Below, piece by piece: positions 8,264 through 16,443 of a DNA stretch of 64,000 nucleotides. A model generated the notes under the pieces. The model was not told the origin of the DNA, did not search any database, and was given only the letters and a program-made list of their open reading frames with translations. The stretch is taken from the NCBI GenBank assembly GCA_964650525.1, contig CAZYUA010000017.1:1-64000 (forward strand), in the 5' to 3' direction. Both the position numbers and the translations under genes were made by a program. Numbering within the stretch: the stretch's first letter is position 1; every line of letters begins with the position of its first letter. The DNA is from UBA1413 sp964650525. Lineage in GTDB: Bacteria > Bacteroidota > Bacteroidia > Bacteroidales > Prolixibacteraceae.

Positions 8264-9439
8264 TTGAGCACCATTCACGATAATCCGGCTTTAGGGTCCG
8301 GTCTTCCCGGGAAAATTATCTGGCGGAGGCTTTACAGCCAGATTGACCGGAATAGTCGTCTGATTGGGATTACCGGGTTCAGAGGTGCAGGAAAAACCAC
8401 TTTTCTCCTCGACTGGATCCAAAGTCGATTTTATCACGACACATCCGTGATGTATGTGAACCTCAACGAATTTTCTTTTACCAACCGGACCCTTTATTCC
8501 CTGGCTCTGGAATTTGCCGGAAAGGGTGGCAGGTTTCTTTTTCTTGATCAGGTTCAAAAATATCCTGGCTGGCAATTCGAGCTGCGGCGCTGTTATGATG
8601 ACATTACGGGCCTTTCAATCGTGTTTTCCGGACCTTCACTGCTGCTTCTCACCAGTGACAATCCGGATATCAAAACCATTGCAAAAGTCTACAACCTCGA
8701 AGGGTTGTCCTTCAGAGAATTCTTAAATTATTCCGGGGGATTTGATTTTGAACCCTTAACTTTTTCCGGGATCCTTGAAAATCATGAGGCTTTGGCTTGC
8801 GAGATAGCTTCAAAAACCAGACCTCTGGCTTTTTACAACGATTATGTCCGCTTTGGAGCCTTCCCCTGGTTTACAGGAAAAGATGTTTTTCCCCATGATA
8901 CGCTCCTGAAAAACCTGAATCTGACGCTGGAAATCGATATTCCTTATCAGTATCAGATCGACCTGAAGTATCTGCCCAAGCTCCGGAAGCTACTGTTTCT
9001 GCTTGCTGCTGCCACTCCCCAGGTACCCATTATCAGCAGACTGGCTGTTGCTCTTGACACCTCCCGCACTACAGTGATGAATTATCTTATGTACCTGAAG
9101 GAGGCTTCACTGATCCGTTTGTTGTACCGGAAGAACGGAGAGGAGGTAAACAGGAAACCGGCGAAAATATATATGCAGAATCCCAATTTCCTGTTTTCGG
9201 TTGCGCCGGAACACACGGAAGCTTCCCTGTTGGCTCAGACCTTTTTTACTAGCCAGGTAGCTGTGGCCTATCCTTTGACCCTCGACGGGAAAGCCGGTTT
9301 CCTGGCAGACGAAAAGTACTCTTTTATTGTCGGTGATCCCGGAACCCACTTGCGGCCAGGACAATGGGGCGCCATCGACCAGCTTGAAACCGGCGTGGGA
9401 AACCGCATTCCCTTGTGGCTCTTCGGATTTCTCTATTGA
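8264..9439 (+). CDS. AAA ATPase of the AAA_14/DUF4143 type
   Basis: A 391-residue ATP-binding protein. The N-terminal AAA_14 domain has Walker A GFRGAGKTT (residues 38-46, Lys44) and a Walker B strand FLFLDQ (91-96). The C-terminal half resembles DUF4143, with a winged-helix-like segment (TSRTTVMNYLMYLKEASLIRLL). Families of this kind are widespread and of unknown role. Two features depart from the usual pattern: Gln96 replaces the glutamate of the DE/DQ position, and the sensor-like GSS is changed to GPS, so hydrolysis may be weak. The TTG start is chosen because no in-frame ATG precedes the P-loop and a promoter box lies just upstream. nifJ follows after 40 bp. Confidence 0.75.
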   Translation: MSTIHDNPALGSGLPGKIIWRRLYSQIDRNSRLIGITGFRGAGKTTFLLDWIQSRFYHDTSVMYVNLNEFSFTNRTLYSLALEFAGKGGRFLFLDQVQKYPGWQFELRRCYDDITGLSIVFSGPSLLLLTSDNPDIKTIAKVYNLEGLSFREFLNYSGGFDFEPLTFSGILENHEALACEIASKTRPLAFYNDYVRFGAFPWFTGKDVFPHDTLLKNLNLTLEIDIPYQYQIDLKYLPKLRKLLFLLAAATPQVPIISRLAVALDTSRTTVMNYLMYLKEASLIRLLYRKNGEEVNRKPAKIYMQNPNFLFSVAPEHTEASLLAQTFFTSQVAVAYPLTLDGKAGFLADEKYSFIVGDPGTHLRPGQWGAIDQLETGVGNRIPLWLFGFLY

Positions 9440-9479
9440 ATATCTTTAACAAACTGTATTATAATTAGCAGATTAAATT

Positions 9480-12400
9480 ATGGCAAAGCAAAAAAAATTC
9501 ATTACCTGCGACGGCAATTATGCTGCATCGTACATCAGTTACATGTTCAGCGAGGTTGCCTGTATTTACCCGATCACACCATCATCGACCATGGCAGAAT
9601 ATGTGGATGAATGGGCAGCTGTCGGTAAGAAGAACATGTTTGGACGGCCGGTACGGCTGGCTGAGATGCAAAGTGAGGGCGGGGCTGCCGGGGCCGTCCA
9701 CGGAGCCCTGCAATCAGGTGCTCTGACGACTACCTACACAGCTTCTCAGGGATTATTGCTGATGATTCCGAATATGTATAAGATTGCGGGAGAGCTGCTG
9801 CCTGCCGTTTTCCATGTAAGCGCCCGTGCCATTGCCGGCCACGCACTTTCGATTTTCGGCGACCATAGCGACATCTATGCTTGCCGTCAAACCGGATTCG
9901 CTATGCTGGCAGCCGGTTCGGTACAGGAAGAAATGGACCTGGCAGGTGTCTCCCACCTCTCTACTCTGAAGGCAAGAATTCCCTTTGTCTCGTTCTTTGA
10001 CGGATTCCGCACTTCACACGAAATCCAGAAAATCGAAGCCATCACCCTGGAAGAGATGCTTCCCCTTGTAGATATGGGTGCCATTCAGGATTTCCGCAAC
10101 AGAGCACTGAATCCGGAACACCCGTTAACACGCGGTTCAGCCCAGAATCCCGATATATTCTTCCAGGCCAAAGAAGCTTCCAACCGCTTTTACGATGCCG
10201 TACCTGACATCGTGGAGGAATATATGGGAAAAATCTCCGCGATAACTGGTCGTGAGTATCATCCTTTTGTATACTACGGAGCTCCTGATGCAGAGAACAT
10301 CATAATAGCCATGGGCTCAGTGACCGAAACCATCCGGGAAACTGTTGATTTTCTGGTAGCGGAGGGAAAGAAAGTGGGGTTGATAGTTGTCCACCTCTTC
10401 AGACCTTTCTCTTCCAAATATTTTTACAGAATGTTGCCGGCAAGTGTCAAAAGAATTGCAGTTCTCGACCGCGCCAAGGAACCTGGTGCAGAAGGGGAAC
10501 CCCTCTATCATGACATAAAGTCAGCATTCTACGGCACCGGCCGCACGCCCCTGATTGTTGGTGGCCGCTATGGACTGGGATCCAAAGATACTACCGCAGC
10601 CCAGATCCTTTCGGTTTACGAAAATCTCGAAAGAAAGGAACCCAAAAATAACTTTACCATCGGGATCGTCGACGATGTCACTTTCTGCTCATTGCCGCTC
10701 AAAGAAGAGGTGGACTTTTCTCCGGCAGGAACCTACCAGGCTAAGTTCTTCGGACTCGGCTCGGATGGGACCGTTGGTGCCAACAAAAACTCGATCAAGA
10801 TTATCGGGGAATCGACAGAAAAATACTGCCAGGGGTATTTCCAGTATGACTCCAAAAAGTCGGGTGGTTTTACCTGCTCCCACCTTCGTTTTGGAGATCA
10901 GCCGATACGGTCTACCTATCTTGTAACCACTCCCAACTTCGTAGCCTGTCATGTTCCGGCTTACATCGACCAATATGATGTGCTTAAAGGGCTGAAAAAA
11001 GGAGGCAGTTTCCTGCTTAATTCCATCTGGGATGTCGAGGAAACCAAAAAAAGACTACCCAACGCCATGAAAAAATACCTGGCGGTGAACGATATTAATT
11101 TTTACATCATCAATGGTACCCAGCTTGGTGTGGATCTTGGGCTGGGCAACCGGACCAATACCATCATGCAGTCGGCATTCTTCAGAATATCCAATGTGAT
11201 CCCTTACGAGATAGCTGTGGATGAAATGAAAAAGGCCATTTTCAAGACTTATGGGAGAAAAGGCGAGCAGATTGTGAAAATGAACTACGATGCGGTGGAT
11301 GCTGGGGGTATGAATGTGGTGAAGGTTAGCATACCTCGTGAGTGGAAAGAAATTGATACTGCTGAGGAAGATGGCCGTTCGTCAAGGCCAGAATACATAC
11401 GTAAGATTGTTGATGTGATGAACGCTCAACGGGGCGACGACTTGCCTGTATCCAGTTTCCTGGGGTACGAAGACGGAGCCTTCCTTCCCGGGACGGCAGC
11501 CTGGGAAAAACGGGGTATTGCGGTGACCGTTCCCTTCTGGGTTTCTGAAAACTGCATCCAGTGCAACCAGTGTTCTTATGTATGTCCCCATGCGGCCATA
11601 AGGCCTTTCCTGCTGAATGAGGAGGAAGTGGCAAACGCACCCGAAGGATTGAATACCATCCTTGCCACACCTTCCAAAACGTTTGGAGGTCTCCATTTCC
11701 GTATTCAGGTCAGCGTGCTTGACTGCACCGGGTGCGGCAACTGCGTTGATGTCTGCCCCGCCAAGGTAAAAGCGCTGGAACTGGAACCCCTCGATACTCA
11801 AAGAAAAGAGGTGGAGAATTGGGAATACCTTTTCCATAAAGTCTCCCTGAAGGAGAATGTGGTGGAAAAATCGAAACTGGTAAAGAACTCTCAGTTTGCC
11901 CAACCCTTGTTCGAATTCTCGGGAGCTTGCGCTGGCTGTGGCGAAACACCTCATATTAAGCTTATTACTCAGCTTTTTGGCGAACGGATGATGGTGGGCA
12001 ACGCTACCGGGTGTTCTTCCATTTACGGAGGGTCGGCACCCGCCACACCCTACACGGTTCATAAGGACTCCGGACACGGACCAGCGTGGGCAAATTCCCT
12101 GTTTGAAGATAATGCGGAGTACGGATTTGGCATGTCGGAAGGCGTTGCAGCCATGCGCGACAGGATCGCCATGATCATGGAAGATGCCATGAAAAACGGG
12201 ATCAGTGAAGAGGAAAAAGAAGCGTTCTCTCAATGGCTTACCTCCATGAACCAGGCCGGAGAATCGGTAAAAGCTTCAGCCAGGGTGGTGGAGGTCCTCC
12301 AGGGAAAATCCGGCCCCTATGCCCGCGATATCATGGAGCTGAAACAATACCTGGTGAAAAAATCGATCTGGGTCTTTGGCGGTGACGGTTGGGCCTACGA

Positions 12401-13022
12401 TATCGGATACGGCGGACTCGACCACGTCATGGCCAGCGGAAAAGATATCAACGTGCTCGTCCTGGATACCGAAGTCTATTCCAATACCGGAGGCCAATCC
12501 TCCAAATCAACCCCCGTGGGCGCAGTAGCCAAATTCGCCGCCGCCGGGAAACGGGTCCGAAAAAAAGACCTTGGCGCCATGATGTTCTCCTACGGTTATG
12601 TCTATGTTGCCCAGGTGGCTATCGGTGCCAACCAGTCGCAGTATCTTACCGCTCTCCGGGAAGCAGAAAGCTACCCCGGTCCCTCCCTTATCATTGCGTA
12701 TTCTCCCTGTATTAACCATGGACTCCACCACAGCATGGGAAAATCGAACGAGGAAATGAAAAGAGCCGTGGAGGCTGGCTATTGGTCTCTGTACCGCTAT
12801 AATCCGCTTCTTGAGGCAGAAGGGAAAAATCCTTTTCAACTGGACTCGAAAGACCCTGATTGGTCTAAATTCCAGGAATTCCTGAATGGGGAAGTGCGCT
12901 ATACCTCCCTGAGAAAGTCCTTTCCTGAAATTGCCGATACCCTGTTTGCCGCTGCTGAGGAAAATGCCAAATGGCGCCATAATTACTATAAACGAATGGC
13001 TGGTATGGATTATTCCAAATAA
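9480..13022 (+). CDS. nifJ: Pyruvate:ferredoxin (flavodoxin) oxidoreductase
   Basis: A 1180-residue single-chain enzyme that converts pyruvate and CoA to acetyl-CoA and CO2 and passes two electrons to ferredoxin. The N-terminal pyrimidine-binding and transketolase-like domains include ITPSSTMAEYVDEWA. Two [4Fe-4S] motifs lie in the ferredoxin domain (CIQCNQC near 691, CTGCGNC near 749). The proximal cluster uses CAGCGE near 816 plus a distal Cys. The thiamine diphosphate site is GDGWAYDIGYGG near 967 with DTEVYSNTGGQ. The length is complete. It marks anaerobic pyruvate metabolism; a likely acceptor, the 2[4Fe-4S] ferredoxin, is encoded at 53284. A structured element follows 18 bp after the stop. 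Confidence 0.97.
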   Translation: MAKQKKFITCDGNYAASYISYMFSEVACIYPITPSSTMAEYVDEWAAVGKKNMFGRPVRLAEMQSEGGAAGAVHGALQSGALTTTYTASQGLLLMIPNMYKIAGELLPAVFHVSARAIAGHALSIFGDHSDIYACRQTGFAMLAAGSVQEEMDLAGVSHLSTLKARIPFVSFFDGFRTSHEIQKIEAITLEEMLPLVDMGAIQDFRNRALNPEHPLTRGSAQNPDIFFQAKEASNRFYDAVPDIVEEYMGKISAITGREYHPFVYYGAPDAENIIIAMGSVTETIRETVDFLVAEGKKVGLIVVHLFRPFSSKYFYRMLPASVKRIAVLDRAKEPGAEGEPLYHDIKSAFYGTGRTPLIVGGRYGLGSKDTTAAQILSVYENLERKEPKNNFTIGIVDDVTFCSLPLKEEVDFSPAGTYQAKFFGLGSDGTVGANKNSIKIIGESTEKYCQGYFQYDSKKSGGFTCSHLRFGDQPIRSTYLVTTPNFVACHVPAYIDQYDVLKGLKKGGSFLLNSIWDVEETKKRLPNAMKKYLAVNDINFYIINGTQLGVDLGLGNRTNTIMQSAFFRISNVIPYEIAVDEMKKAIFKTYGRKGEQIVKMNYDAVDAGGMNVVKVSIPREWKEIDTAEEDGRSSRPEYIRKIVDVMNAQRGDDLPVSSFLGYEDGAFLPGTAAWEKRGIAVTVPFWVSENCIQCNQCSYVCPHAAIRPFLLNEEEVANAPEGLNTILATPSKTFGGLHFRIQVSVLDCTGCGNCVDVCPAKVKALELEPLDTQRKEVENWEYLFHKVSLKENVVEKSKLVKNSQFAQPLFEFSGACAGCGETPHIKLITQLFGERMMVGNATGCSSIYGGSAPATPYTVHKDSGHGPAWANSLFEDNAEYGFGMSEGVAAMRDRIAMIMEDAMKNGISEEEKEAFSQWLTSMNQAGESVKASARVVEVLQGKSGPYARDIMELKQYLVKKSIWVFGGDGWAYDIGYGGLDHVMASGKDINVLVLDTEVYSNTGGQSSKSTPVGAVAKFAAAGKRVRKKDLGAMMFSYGYVYVAQVAIGANQSQYLTALREAESYPGPSLIIAYSPCINHGLHHSMGKSNEEMKRAVEAGYWSLYRYNPLLEAEGKNPFQLDSKDPDWSKFQEFLNGEVRYTSLRKSFPEIADTLFAAAEENAKWRHNYYKRMAGMDYSK

Positions 13023-13040
13023 CCGTCACCCAGAGAACAT

Positions 13041-13169
13041 AAAACTGTCGCATTGAACCTGCCGGAAAGATTCCGGCTTAACGCCTTTGCGCGTTGAAAT
13101 GCTGCTCTTCCCCAATGGGTTGCCCCATCGGGAAAGACATCAAGGTAAAGATGCGGCAGTTTTTTTTTC
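13041..13169 (+). ncRNA. Candidate structured RNA or complex 3' element after nifJ
   Basis: The plus strand can fold into a closed multi-branch structure. The closing helix pairs 13041-13053 (AAAACTGTCGCAT) with 13151-13163 (ATGCGGCAGTTTT), 13 bp with one G-U wobble; on the minus strand that pair would be an A-C mismatch, so the plus strand is favoured. Inside are hairpins 13061-13067/13071-13077 (GCCGGAA/TTCCGGC, loop AGA), 13080-13084/13091-13095 (AACGC/GCGTT) and 13108-13112/13130-13134 extended by 13115-13119/13124-13128 (ATGGG/CCCAT). A T-run follows at once (13160-13168). No riboswitch or ncRNA family was recognised. No promoter box is seen between the nifJ stop and the element, so it is probably the nifJ 3' end. 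Confidence 0.6.
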
Positions 13170-13303
13170 GCATTCTCTGCCTCCTGAACGCTTTTGCTTT
13201 TCGGATAATACGGGCAACAAATCAGCACGTTTCACAAAACTTAATTAAATGTTAATTTAAAAATAATCAGAATGGAAAAAACTGAAAAACTGATTTGGTT
13301 TTA

Positions 13304-13311
13304 TAGTTTTG
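13304..13311 (+). promoter_or_regulatory. Promoter -7 box for the efflux regulator operon
   Basis: TAGTTTTG matches TAnnTTTG. It ends 4 bp before a GTG at 13316 and 16 bp before the ATG at 13328. A transcription start about 7 nt downstream excludes the GTG and fixes the ATG as the start of the TetR gene. Confidence 0.6.
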
Positions 13312-13327
13312 TGGGGTGATTCGAAGA

Positions 13328-13939
13328 ATGGATACAAAAGAAAGAATACTCGAAAGGGCAGGGGAGATGCTCCTCTTTACGGGCGTCAGGAACCTCACGA
13401 TGGATGCTATTGCTGCAGATCTGGGTATTTCAAAACGGACCCTTTACGAATTGTTCAGCGATAAGGAAGATTTGATAATCAGAACTTTCGAGCATATTAT
13501 GCTCAAGAATAACAAAAAACTGCTGGATATCATTGAGAAAACCAGTCATGTGATCGAAGCCTTGTTTGTTATCATTGAGCAGCAGTATCAGCAGGTCCAT
13601 GGTTTCAATCCCATCCTATTAGAGGATATGAATAAATATTTCACGCTGCTGAAAGCCCGGTTTTACGGTAACTGTAATGATATCAGGAGATTGTCTGTAT
13701 CCTATGTTCTTCTGGAAAAAGGTATTGAACAGAGTATTTTCCGCAGCGATCTTAAAATTGATATCGTCGACAACTTCCTGCAGGAACTGGTCCGTGTGTT
13801 TCACCAAAGCGAAGGGTTGCGGTTGATGAAATTTTCCAAAAAGGAGGCGTTAGACAATATCCTTCTTCCCTATTTCAGGGGTATCTGTACTCAGAAGGGG
13901 CAGGAACTCATGGAAAGGTTTTTCAAAGATGTCGTTTAA
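13328..13939 (+). CDS. TetR/AcrR family transcriptional regulator
   Basis: A 203-residue regulator. The N-terminal TetR DNA-binding domain (residues 1-48) reads ERILERAGEMLLFTGVRNLT then AADLGISKRTLYELFSDKED, with the helix-turn-helix around 25-45. The helical C-terminal domain would bind a ligand. It is the first gene of an efflux cluster and, by analogy with AcrR-type regulators, probably represses it; 90 bp separate it from the TolC gene. An upstream GTG in frame was rejected because it sits at or before the predicted transcription start. Confidence 0.9.
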   Translation: MDTKERILERAGEMLLFTGVRNLTMDAIAADLGISKRTLYELFSDKEDLIIRTFEHIMLKNNKKLLDIIEKTSHVIEALFVIIEQQYQQVHGFNPILLEDMNKYFTLLKARFYGNCNDIRRLSVSYVLLEKGIEQSIFRSDLKIDIVDNFLQELVRVFHQSEGLRLMKFSKKEALDNILLPYFRGICTQKGQELMERFFKDVV

Positions 13940-14029
13940 AGGAAAAGGATTTGGGATGCCCGAAGCTGCCCTTAACATTCTGTAGCGGTTCTATGAATTG
14001 AGATTGGTAAACAAAATAGGAATGGTACT

Positions 14030-15340
14030 ATGATTTGTCAAAAGAGAAAGCACTTGGGTCTGATGATGGCGCTGGTGATGCTGGCATGGCTGTCGCCTTC
14101 TCAGGATATTCTGATAATAGACCTTGACGCAGCTAAAACCCAGGCTGTCCAGTACAACAAAACCCTGAAGAATTCCGGCATGGCCATTGACAAAGCCCAT
14201 CTGGCTGTCAAAGAGGCTGTTTCAGCAGGGTTGCCCCAGGTCTCCTCCTCGGTCGATTACAACAATGCATTGGGTGCTGTGATATCGATCCGGTTTCAGG
14301 AGGGTATGGAACCTACGGAAATTCCCATTAAACCCACCAGTAATTTGGGTATCCAGGTGGGTCAGCTGCTTTTTAACGGGAGTTATTTTGTTGGCATAGA
14401 ACTGGCAAAAGCAGCCAGAAGCATGACGGAAAAGAGTTATGAAAAAACCGAACAGGATATTCTTGTTCAGGTAACCAACAGTTATTACCTGGCTTTGGTA
14501 ACAAGGGAACTTTTGAGCCTGACAAAAAAAAATGTAGACAACCTGAAGGAAGTACATCGTAAAACCGATGCCATGGTAAGGGTTGGTATCCTGGAACAGA
14601 CAGACCTGGATCAGTTATCTGTGCAGCTTTCTGCCCTGGAGAACGGTGTCAGTGCTTCGGAAAGACAGTATGAACTGGCATGTAATATGCTCCGGATGCT
14701 GATGGGTATGACGGCAGGAACCGAATTCGAACTTGCCGGGAGCCTGAATGAGGTATTATCGGCCGGGAACCTCCAGCCTGGAATGTACTCTGCCTTCAGA
14801 CCGGAACAGAACATCGATTTTCAGCTTTTGTCCTCGCAGGAATTGCTTTCTGAAAAACAGGTAAGAATGCAATATGCCGCTTTCCTGCCTACTTTGATGG
14901 GTTTTTACTCACGTACTCAAAAGATTCTGAAACCAGACTTCGATATGTCTCCTAAGAATATGGTCGGGTTGAACCTTGATATACCCATTTTTAGCGGAGG
15001 ATCAAGAAAACATAAGGTGTCTCAGGCCAAGCTGGATCTGGAAACGGCACGGAACACCAGGAACCTTGTAGCCGAACAACTGGAAATACAGGAAAAACAA
15101 ATGCAGTTCAACCTGAAGAATGCCCGGGAAAATTATCTGAACCAGGTGAAAAATCTCGATGTGTCCCGCAGGGTTTACGATAATCTGAAACTGAAGTTTG
15201 AGCATGGGATGATTTCAGGGCTCGACCTGGTAACAGCAGACAACAATTACGTTAAATCGGAAAGCGATTATATCTCCTCGATTTACCAGGTACTTCAGGC
15301 TATGGTGGAGTTGGATAAATTATACGGAAAAATCAAATAG
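14030..15340 (+). CDS. TolC family outer-membrane efflux channel
   Basis: A 436-residue secreted protein with an N-terminal signal segment (about 1-25) and two outer-membrane-efflux-protein repeats of long coiled-coil helices (for example residues 110-220 and 320-436). It would form the trimeric outer-membrane duct of a tripartite pump. It is followed after 10 bp by the adaptor gene and then the RND permease, so the three form one export machine spanning both membranes. The substrate is not predictable. Confidence 0.9.
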   Translation: MICQKRKHLGLMMALVMLAWLSPSQDILIIDLDAAKTQAVQYNKTLKNSGMAIDKAHLAVKEAVSAGLPQVSSSVDYNNALGAVISIRFQEGMEPTEIPIKPTSNLGIQVGQLLFNGSYFVGIELAKAARSMTEKSYEKTEQDILVQVTNSYYLALVTRELLSLTKKNVDNLKEVHRKTDAMVRVGILEQTDLDQLSVQLSALENGVSASERQYELACNMLRMLMGMTAGTEFELAGSLNEVLSAGNLQPGMYSAFRPEQNIDFQLLSSQELLSEKQVRMQYAAFLPTLMGFYSRTQKILKPDFDMSPKNMVGLNLDIPIFSGGSRKHKVSQAKLDLETARNTRNLVAEQLEIQEKQMQFNLKNARENYLNQVKNLDVSRRVYDNLKLKFEHGMISGLDLVTADNNYVKSESDYISSIYQVLQAMVELDKLYGKIK

Positions 15341-15350
15341 AACAAGGAAT

Positions 15351-16406
15351 ATGAAACGGATCAACAGGGTGTTAACGGTTTTGGCAGGGATAGGTCTGAT
15401 TGCCTGTTCCGGCGCTGACAGCCAAAAGAAGGCATCTGACGCGCAGGTTGCTGAAGAAAATGTGGAGATGGTGAGTGTAATGAAACTCGAATTCCAGGAG
15501 ATAGCTCACTCGGTCGAGTTACCGGCGTCGCTGCAGGGATTTGAGGAGGTACATCTGGCTCCGGCTTCACCGGGGCGTATTGAGGAGATCTATGTGGAAA
15601 CAGGTAGCCGGGTTGCCAGGGGGGCCCTCCTGGTTCAGATGGACCGGACCCAATTGCATCAGGCCGAAATTCAGCTTAAAACCCTGGCTGCCGACTTTAA
15701 CCGGCTGGATACTCTCCGGAAGGTGGGAAGCATCGCACAGCAACAGTATGACCAGATTAAGGCCCAGTACGATATTGCAAAGTCGAATGTGGAATTTCTG
15801 TCGGAGAATACCCGGTTGAAGGCTCCCTTCAGCGGTGTCATCTCCGGTAAATACTTCGAACCCGGCGAAATGTACTCGGGTGCCCCGGTACCTGCCGTTG
15901 GCAAAGCTGCCATCTTGTCCCTGGTGCAGATTTCACGGCTGAAAGTGGTTGTCAGTATCTCCGAGAAATATTTTCCTCAGATAAAACAGAATATGATCGT
16001 GGATGTGACCAGCGACACCTACCCCGACAAGCACTTTACCAGCAAGGTTTTCCGGATCCATCCTACTATTGACCAGACCAGCCGTACCTTCAATGCCGAA
16101 ATAGCCATTGATAATCCGGGTGAAATCCTTCGTCCTGGTATGTTCTGCAGGGTCTCCTTCGATCTTGAAAAGGTTGAAGCCATTGTACTCCCGGCACTTG
16201 CTGTGTTGAAAATGCAAGGATCGAACGATCGGTACCTGTTTGTCGAAAAAGATGGAAAAGCCCGGAGAGTTGCGGTAAAGATTGGGAACCGGTATGATGA
16301 CCAGGTCGAAGTCCTTGCGGAAGGACTACAGGAGGGTGACCGGGTTATTGTCGGCGGGCAATCCAGGCTCCTCGATGGTGTATCCGTAAAGATTGCCGGA
16401 AACTGA
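15351..16406 (+). CDS. RND efflux periplasmic adaptor (membrane fusion protein), lipoprotein
   Basis: A 351-residue adaptor. A lipobox (GLIAC, Cys19) predicts lipid anchoring. It contains the biotinyl-lipoyl-like hairpin (EEIYVETGSRVARGALLVQM near 76-95), an alpha-hairpin (about 95-145), and the beta-barrel and membrane-proximal domains (200-350, ending EGLQEGDRVIVGGQ). It bridges the TolC channel and the inner-membrane permease encoded on either side. The stop lies 37 bp before the permease ATG. Confidence 0.92.
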   Translation: MKRINRVLTVLAGIGLIACSGADSQKKASDAQVAEENVEMVSVMKLEFQEIAHSVELPASLQGFEEVHLAPASPGRIEEIYVETGSRVARGALLVQMDRTQLHQAEIQLKTLAADFNRLDTLRKVGSIAQQQYDQIKAQYDIAKSNVEFLSENTRLKAPFSGVISGKYFEPGEMYSGAPVPAVGKAAILSLVQISRLKVVVSISEKYFPQIKQNMIVDVTSDTYPDKHFTSKVFRIHPTIDQTSRTFNAEIAIDNPGEILRPGMFCRVSFDLEKVEAIVLPALAVLKMQGSNDRYLFVEKDGKARRVAVKIGNRYDDQVEVLAEGLQEGDRVIVGGQSRLLDGVSVKIAGN

Positions 16407-16443
16407 CCAGCAGCTTTCTTTTTTAACAAGTAATATCTTTACT

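Noticed and set aside
11382..12233. A 283-codon open frame antisense to nifJ
   Set aside because: It lies wholly within a strongly conserved enzyme gene, has no recognisable domain and its low stop frequency is a by-product of the sense codon usage.
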